A stretch of 35,672 bases of DNA, from NCBI GenBank assembly GCA_002297965.1, contig DBLF01000080.1, positions 10,263 to 45,934 on the forward strand. The letters are read 5' to 3'. Shown piece after piece: positions 31,503-35,672 of this stretch; the first letter of the stretch is position 1, and each line of letters begins with the position of its first letter. The notes below the pieces were generated by a model that saw only the letters and a program-made list of their open reading frames with translations, was not told the DNA's origin and did no database searches. Source of the stretch: Candidatus Segatella papionis. GTDB taxonomy: Bacteria > Bacteroidota > Bacteroidia > Bacteroidales > Bacteroidaceae. The translations under genes and the position numbers were made by a program.

Positions 31503-33704
31503 ATGAAGAAATTTTTCATTTTTCGTCAACATGATTCCATGCAATGTGGCATAGCCTGCTTGCAAATGGTATGCAAATATTTCGGCAGAGAATACTCTTT
31601 GGATTCTCTGTCGAAACTTTGTTTTGCTACAACGGAAGGTGTCTCTCTGTTAGGTATCAATGAGGCTGCAAATACACTTGGCTTGCATACTACATGCGCT
31701 AGAGCTACAACTATGGTGCTAGGTGAAGTCCCTTTGCCTTGTATCCTTCATTGGAACCAAAATCACTTTGTTGTCTTGTATAAAGTCAAGAAAGGAAAGA
31801 ACTTCTATGTAGCAGACCCAGGGAAGGGATTGGTTGTTTATACGTTAGAGGAGTTCAAGCAACATTGGATAAGCACGAACTCCAATGGTGAGGACAAGGG
31901 CATTGCTATGTTCTTGGAAACCACCCCTGCATTCTTCACTTATAAAATAGAGAGCGAAGAGAACATCAAAGAAAAGCGTTCTTTCCGATTTCTTTTTGGG
32001 TATGTGAAGAAATACCTCAAGTATTTCGGACAAATCATCTTGGGTTTGATAGTCGGGAGTCTCTTACAACTTGTCCTGCCATTCCTTACACAATCAATCG
32101 TGGATGTCGGTATCAAGAACCAAGATATAGGATTTGTTTGGCTTATACTCTTGGGGCAGTTGATGATTACCATCAGTCGAACTGTTATCGACTTTATCCG
32201 CAGATGGTTGTTGCTCCATATATCCTTGCGCATCAATATCTCGTTAGTGAGCGACTTCTTCATCAAGCTATTGAAACTTCCGATGTCTTTCTTTGACACG
32301 AAGCTCATGGGCGACTTGATGCAGAGGATGAACGACCATAGCCGTGTTAACAACTTCCTCACTCAGCAGACACTCAATATCACCTTTGCCATGCTTACCT
32401 TTGTAGTATTCTCGGTGGTGCTTTTCTTCTACAACAAGTTGGTGTTTTCCATCTTCTTGTTGGGAAGCATCCTCTATGGCGCATGGATGACCTTGTTCTT
32501 GAAGCGAAGAAAGGTGCTTGATTACGAACTGTTTGAGCAGCAAGCCATCAACAATAACAAAACTTATGAGTTTATCACCTCCATGCAGGAAATCAAGTTG
32601 CAGGATTGTGAACAACGTAGAAGATGGGAATGGGAGGACACGCAAGCAGACTTGTTTGGGGTGCAGATGAAATCACTCAAACTCCAACAGACACAGGAGG
32701 CAGGAAGTATCTTTATCAACGAGGTGAAGAACATCATCATTACGGTAGTCGCTGCAACCGCCGTGATTCATGGACAAATGACACTCGGTATGATGCTTGC
32801 CGTGCAATACATCATCGGACAGCTCAACTCACCAGTGGAGCAACTGATGAACTTCTTCTATTCTCTGCAAGATGTGAAGATTAGCTTGGAACGTATCAAC
32901 GAGATTCACCAGATGGATGATGAGAATGGAAAGGAAGGCTTGCTAACTTCTATTGAAGATAAGAATGAGGGCATTGACATCAAGAACATCATGTTCAAGT
33001 ATGACCCACATGCTTTGCGCAAAACCATAGACGATGTGAGCATTCACGTTCCGCAAGGTAAGGTAACAGCCATCGTTGGTGCATCTGGCAGTGGAAAGAC
33101 CACCCTCATTCGTTTGATGCTTGGTTATTATCCTGTCTTGGAGGGAAAAATCAACATAGGAAATACTGACATCAGCAAACTCAACAAAAAGTGGTGGCGC
33201 AGACAATGTGGCGTTGTGATGCAGGAAGGTGTCATCTTCTCGGAGAGTATCGCACGTAACATTGCTGTTGATGATGGTGACATAGACAAGGAACGGTTGC
33301 TAAAAGCAGCCGAGATAGCTTGTATCAAGGATTATGTGATGGCTTTGCCTCTGAAGTTCAACACCAAGATTGGACGTGATGGCGTGGGACTGAGCCAGGG
33401 ACAGAAACAGCGCATCTTGATAGCGAGGGCGGTGTATAAGAATCCCGACTACATCTTCCTTGACGAGGCGACCAACTCGCTCGATGCCAACAATGAGAGA
33501 AGTATCGTGGAGAACTTGGATAAGTTCTACAAGGGCAAGACTGTTGTGATTGTGGCTCATCGCCTAAGCACGGTGAAGAATGCCGACCAAATAGTGGTCA
33601 TCGACCATGGAAAGGTGGTTGAAGTAGGCAACCATGAGTCTTTGACCGCCAAGCGAGGGGCATACTATAATCTTGTGAAGAATCAGTTGGAATTGGGAAA
33701 CTAA
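31503..33704 (+). CDS. Peptidase-containing ABC transporter (C39 peptidase, PCAT type)
   Basis: 733 residues from ATG 31503 (MKKFFIFRQHDSMQCG), the usual family start; an ATG at 31479 adds eight residues. The C39 domain shows Cys15 in QCGIACLQ, His88 in NHFVVLY and Asp105 in DPGKG. Six membrane helices span about 170-460. The nucleotide-binding domain has Walker A GASGSGKTT (526-534), signature LSQGQ (630-634), Walker B YIFLDE (650-655) and switch His686 in VAHRLS. It should cut the precursor after Gly-Gly (residues 28-29) and export the core across the inner membrane using ATP. All catalytic residues are present. It sits 59 bases after the barrel gene and 12 before the mini-HlyD. Confidence 0.93.
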   Translation: MKKFFIFRQHDSMQCGIACLQMVCKYFGREYSLDSLSKLCFATTEGVSLLGINEAANTLGLHTTCARATTMVLGEVPLPCILHWNQNHFVVLYKVKKGKNFYVADPGKGLVVYTLEEFKQHWISTNSNGEDKGIAMFLETTPAFFTYKIESEENIKEKRSFRFLFGYVKKYLKYFGQIILGLIVGSLLQLVLPFLTQSIVDVGIKNQDIGFVWLILLGQLMITISRTVIDFIRRWLLLHISLRINISLVSDFFIKLLKLPMSFFDTKLMGDLMQRMNDHSRVNNFLTQQTLNITFAMLTFVVFSVVLFFYNKLVFSIFLLGSILYGAWMTLFLKRRKVLDYELFEQQAINNNKTYEFITSMQEIKLQDCEQRRRWEWEDTQADLFGVQMKSLKLQQTQEAGSIFINEVKNIIITVVAATAVIHGQMTLGMMLAVQYIIGQLNSPVEQLMNFFYSLQDVKISLERINEIHQMDDENGKEGLLTSIEDKNEGIDIKNIMFKYDPHALRKTIDDVSIHVPQGKVTAIVGASGSGKTTLIRLMLGYYPVLEGKINIGNTDISKLNKKWWRRQCGVVMQEGVIFSESIARNIAVDDGDIDKERLLKAAEIACIKDYVMALPLKFNTKIGRDGVGLSQGQKQRILIARAVYKNPDYIFLDEATNSLDANNERSIVENLDKFYKGKTVVIVAHRLSTVKNADQIVVIDHGKVVEVGNHESLTAKRGAYYNLVKNQLELGN

Positions 33705-33716
33705 AAAGCGTTTGAT

Positions 33717-34193
33717 ATGGAACAAAAAGAAAAAGAATCAGATAATATCGAATTGAGAAGCGAGAAGGTGAGGAACGTGATAGGTAAAGTTCCTCCTCGC
33801 CTCGTCAGCTTGGGAACAGTTGTCATTACGATAATAGTCCTCGCCCTCGCAGTTGCTTTCTACAAGATACCTTATCCTATATCTATAGAGGCTAATGGTG
33901 AGGTAATCAATCAAAGAACAGTGCAAGTGTTTGTGCCATACAAGTATTTGTATCTTTTCGATGAGCCAAGGACGGCTCATGTTTCTTTCGAGGGCAATGA
34001 TAATGCATCTTATAACTGCAACATAATAAGCCATAAAGCCAAGCTCATGCATAGGGAAGATGGCAACTATTTTATGGCTATAGCCACAGTGAGCACACAG
34101 GGACAAAATACCCCTGTGCTGCAAAAGTATATGAAAGCTGACGTCAGAATCATTGCCAGCAATAAAACGTTATGGCAGCAGGTGTTCGGATAG
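33717..34193 (+). CDS. Very short HlyD-like membrane fusion protein
   Basis: 158 residues. A cytosolic start (IELRSEKVRNVIGKVPPRLV) precedes one membrane helix (about 30-52) and YKIPYPISIEANGEVI, the usual HlyD strand entering the periplasm. The end, MKADVRIIASNKTLWQQVFG, resembles the last strand and helix of HlyD proteins. The parts in between that normally form the lipoyl domain and the long alpha-hairpin contacting TolC are missing. Typical HlyD family adaptors are about 350-450 residues, so this is a mini form, not a truncation by a stop, since both ends are recognisable. It is the last gene of the RiPP operon, 12 bases after the exporter. No TolC-like protein is encoded nearby. Confidence 0.7.
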   Translation: MEQKEKESDNIELRSEKVRNVIGKVPPRLVSLGTVVITIIVLALAVAFYKIPYPISIEANGEVINQRTVQVFVPYKYLYLFDEPRTAHVSFEGNDNASYNCNIISHKAKLMHREDGNYFMAIATVSTQGQNTPVLQKYMKADVRIIASNKTLWQQVFG

Positions 34194-34208
34194 TCTATGT
34201 CCGAATAC
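34182..34208. terminator. Hairpin between convergent mini-HlyD and Abi genes
   Basis: GTGTTCGGA (34182-34190) pairs with TCCGAATAC (34200-34208), 9 bp with one G-T, spanning the mini-HlyD stop; only 20 bases separate the two stop codons. Probably a shared bidirectional terminator. Confidence 0.45.
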
Positions 34209-34213
34209 CTTGC

Positions 34214-35107
34214 CTACAGTCTCCATAAAGGTTCGTTTTCCCAACCTTGAGGAAATCCCATGGCATGTAAATCTACATTGGGGTATTCTGCAAATAATTT
34301 GAACAGAGAACTTTTCAAGTCCATACAAGGTGTGATAGTTTGCTCCAAATATAATAAGGTGCATAGCTGATGGTACAACTTGATGGGCTTTTGACTTGAA
34401 GTAATCCAATGAAGAGGAAGCCAATTCGGCAATTGAGGCTTCAAGGCAAAACGCCTGTTCCATATACGTGCATGATTGGCACAGCAATTACGAAGTACGG
34501 TAATGCACCTTATCCAACTTTCCAGATATGTGTATTGAGGAAGTCCAAATTCTCTTGCCACTTGTTTCTTTAACCGATTGTCCTTAAACAGGCAAAACAG
34601 CTTAGAAAGCGTACCAAAAGAAACAACCTCCAAGGTTTTCCACACAGGAGGAAGAGCAGGACAAGTATATTTCTCGGAATGATCCTTGATGAAATCTTCA
34701 TTTGAGCGAGACACTTCTTTCTTTATATTATCAAGACAACCTTCATAAAACTCTGCATTCTTGAACAATGATGAATCCATAAACCAAAATGCCCCGTGCT
34801 CCATTGAGAACACTTGAATCATCTTAGTTCGGAGAGAAATCTCAATATCTTGGATAGCTTTGAATATAAGTTGGCGGAGTTCTTTATCAAAGAGATAAAG
34901 GTTGATGGCTTGCTCGAATGTACTGCCTGACTTGTAAAGATGATGCTGTCGGTCTTGCTCTATATATCGTAGATAACTAGCTATACGGAAATAGCTGATA
35001 TTGCGAAGCTGTAATTTGGCTGTTGCAACATCCTCTATCATTAGTCCTCTGTTTTGGAGCAAGGCTAATTGTTCATCTATGTTTATCGGTTGTTTGTCGT
35101 AGTTCAT
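34214..35107 (-). CDS. Abi_2 (AbiD/AbiF-like) HEPN protein
   Basis: 298 residues from the ATG at 35107 (MNYDKQPINIDEQLALLQNRGL), the family's usual opening. Earlier in-frame ATGs at 35146 and 35179 lie in the leader hairpin and inside the -7 box. The N-terminal LRNISYFRIASYLRYI and the FDKELRQLIFKAIQDIEISLRTKM segments match Abi_2. The HEPN ribonuclease motif R-x5-H is RNCCANH (Arg206 to His212), followed by ARIWNRRF. Members give abortive-infection defence, and the HEPN RNases of Cas13 are thought to derive from this group; RNA cleavage on phage infection is the expected action. No second toxin or antitoxin gene is beside it. It converges on the RiPP operon with 20 bases between stops. Confidence 0.85.
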   Translation of the reverse strand: MNYDKQPINIDEQLALLQNRGLMIEDVATAKLQLRNISYFRIASYLRYIEQDRQHHLYKSGSTFEQAINLYLFDKELRQLIFKAIQDIEISLRTKMIQVFSMEHGAFWFMDSSLFKNAEFYEGCLDNIKKEVSRSNEDFIKDHSEKYTCPALPPVWKTLEVVSFGTLSKLFCLFKDNRLKKQVAREFGLPQYTYLESWIRCITVLRNCCANHARIWNRRFALKPQLPNWLPLHWITSSQKPIKLYHQLCTLLYLEQTITPCMDLKSSLFKLFAEYPNVDLHAMGFPQGWENEPLWRL

Positions 35108-35128
35108 ATACCCATATAAAAAGCGAAG

Positions 35129-35166
35129 TCCCACCGTGGTACGCATCGTTGAGAGGCGTGGTGGGA
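35129..35166 (-). promoter_or_regulatory. Structured 5' leader of the Abi gene
   Basis: TCCCACC (35129-35135) pairs with GGTGGGA (35160-35166), and an inner ACGC/GCGT pair continues the stem after a bulge. It lies between the -7 box and the ATG at 35107, so it would be in the mRNA leader, where it could limit or time translation of the HEPN protein. Confidence 0.5.
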
Positions 35167-35176
35167 TTTGTTGCTG

Positions 35177-35184
35177 CAAAAATA
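35177..35184 (-). promoter_or_regulatory. -7 box for the Abi gene
   Basis: TATTTTTG on the minus strand (TAnnTTTG). It overlaps the upstream in-frame ATG at 35179, which supports the shorter start at 35107. Confidence 0.5.
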
Positions 35185-35289
35185 CGCTTTTTTATCGGAA
35201 ACACCAAACTTTTTCTTGGAAATCTACGTATCAAGCATAGGAATTAACACAAAAAGTTATAATTGCCATAAAATTCTCATAGTAAATCA

Positions 35290-35319
35290 TTGGATATTTA
35301 GATATTTATCGTATCTTTG
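35290..35319 (+). promoter_or_regulatory. Plus-strand promoter without a following gene
   Basis: TTG at 35290-35292 and TATCTTTG at 35312-35319, 19 bases apart, are a good Bacteroidota -33/-7 pair. RNA would begin near 35325. Confidence 0.6.
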
Positions 35320-35440
35320 TCCCCAAATTGAGGCGTTCTTTGCATATTGCAAAATACAGAAACGAGCAGAAGTCCGCTCGGCTCTTCTCAAATTTTAGTA
35401 CATTTATGTATCTAAGTTTGAGAAGAGCAAATAATTTTTC
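35320..35440 (+). ncRNA. Candidate small structured RNA or leader attenuator
   Basis: Downstream of the promoter there are three consecutive stem-loops: TTTGCA-TAT-TGCAAA (35339-35353), CGAGC/GCTCG (35363-35367 with 35376-35380), and the long 12-bp perfect stem GCTCTTCTCAAA/TTTGAGAAGAGC (35381-35392 with 35417-35428). The last is followed by AATAATTTTTCTCG, a terminator-like end. No open frame of note lies within. It could be a free RNA of about 110 bases or an attenuator for a gene beyond the window. I do not recognise an Rfam family. Confidence 0.45.
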
Positions 35441-35448
35441 TCGATTTT

Positions 35449-35555
35449 GTTACCACCGTTACCACCGCGTTATATAACTATTTGATAAATAAATGTTTAG
35501 GTGGTGGTAATGAATGCTTTTTTGTTACCACCCGTTACCACCCGTTGTCACCACC
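35449..35555. repeat. GTTACCACC repeat cluster
   Basis: GTTACCACC occurs back to back at 35449-35457 and 35458-35466, and again at 35524-35532 and 35534-35542 with a diverged GTTGTCACCACC at 35544-35555. The spacer between the two groups holds the opposite orientation (GGTGGTGGTAA around 35500-35510). No gene is present. The layout recalls iterons or a DNA-binding array but no replication gene is visible. Confidence 0.65.
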
Positions 35556-35613
35556 TGAATATTGCCAGCCGACCGCCATAGCCGTTCTAACGAATCGTCA
35601 ATGACGTTGTAGA

Positions 35614-35669
35614 GAAGTGTGCCAAGCATTAAAACGAAGTGTGCCAAGCATCTGTACCAATCGTTTTAA
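35614..35669. repeat. 16-bp direct repeat at the right edge
   Basis: GAAGTGTGCCAAGCAT occurs at 35614-35629 and 35636-35651 (22-bp period). TTAAAACGA (35629-35637) and TCGTTTTAA (35661-35669) form an inverted pair around the second copy. The window ends three bases later. Confidence 0.65.
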
Positions 35670-35672
35670 ACG

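Noticed and set aside
35449..35555. GTTACCACC cluster as a CRISPR array
   Set aside because: Units are 9 bases, abut each other, have no unique spacers of 25-40 bases, and no cas genes are present.
1..35672. rRNA or tRNA genes
   Set aside because: I saw no 16S/23S/5S-like segment and no convincing tRNA cloverleaf by eye; a short tRNA could be missed without a covariance scan.

Overview
The window looks like a Bacteroidales chromosome, most likely Prevotella/Segatella (S. copri-like). This rests on lineage-typical genes (DUF4827 lipoprotein, DUF2723 membrane glycosyltransferase, TamL/BamA-type barrel end, prolyl tripeptidyl peptidase, 1.5-kb-residue CoA-dehydratase activase fusion) and on many Bacteroidota-type -7 boxes (TAnnTTTG) in place of E. 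coli -10 boxes. The genus is inference; I could not run a search.

Bases 1-26013 are an ordinary housekeeping block. On the plus strand lie a barrel 3' end, an NDP-sugar pyrophosphorylase, a DHH phosphoesterase (NrnA-like), a DUF4827 lipoprotein and glmM. A converging minus-strand block follows: polysaccharide deacetylase plus an unknown gene, DUF2723 glycosyltransferase, gltS, a membrane protein/YqaA/zinc-binding lipoprotein/zinc ATPase cluster, purD, an S9 peptidase, a THUMP RNA methyltransferase with an RGG-rich tail, cysE and the giant activase. Junctions carry clear hairpins, several of them partly duplicated.

Bases 26014-35672 are accessory. First comes a scar: a 126-bp element with 14-bp inverted ends and a frameshifted remnant that resembles a tyrosine integrase joined to a small membrane protein. 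Next is a compact, apparently intact RiPP operon (27473-34208): a consensus promoter, a 73-residue precursor with a double-glycine leader and three perfect 10-residue repeats (TNNxxGxC), an internal hairpin, a radical SAM/SPASM maturase, an outer-membrane beta-barrel protein, a C39-peptidase ABC exporter and a very short HlyD-like protein. The inferred flow is: synthesis of the precursor, modification of its core by the radical SAM enzyme, leader cleavage after GG and export by the C39 transporter, and passage through the envelope with the help of the mini-HlyD and perhaps the barrel.

Convergent to it is an Abi_2/AbiF-type HEPN gene with a structured leader. The right edge has no gene I can support. 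It holds a well-formed promoter followed by three consecutive hairpins (a small-RNA or attenuator candidate), clustered GTTACCACC repeats and a second short direct repeat, suggesting the edge of another accessory element.
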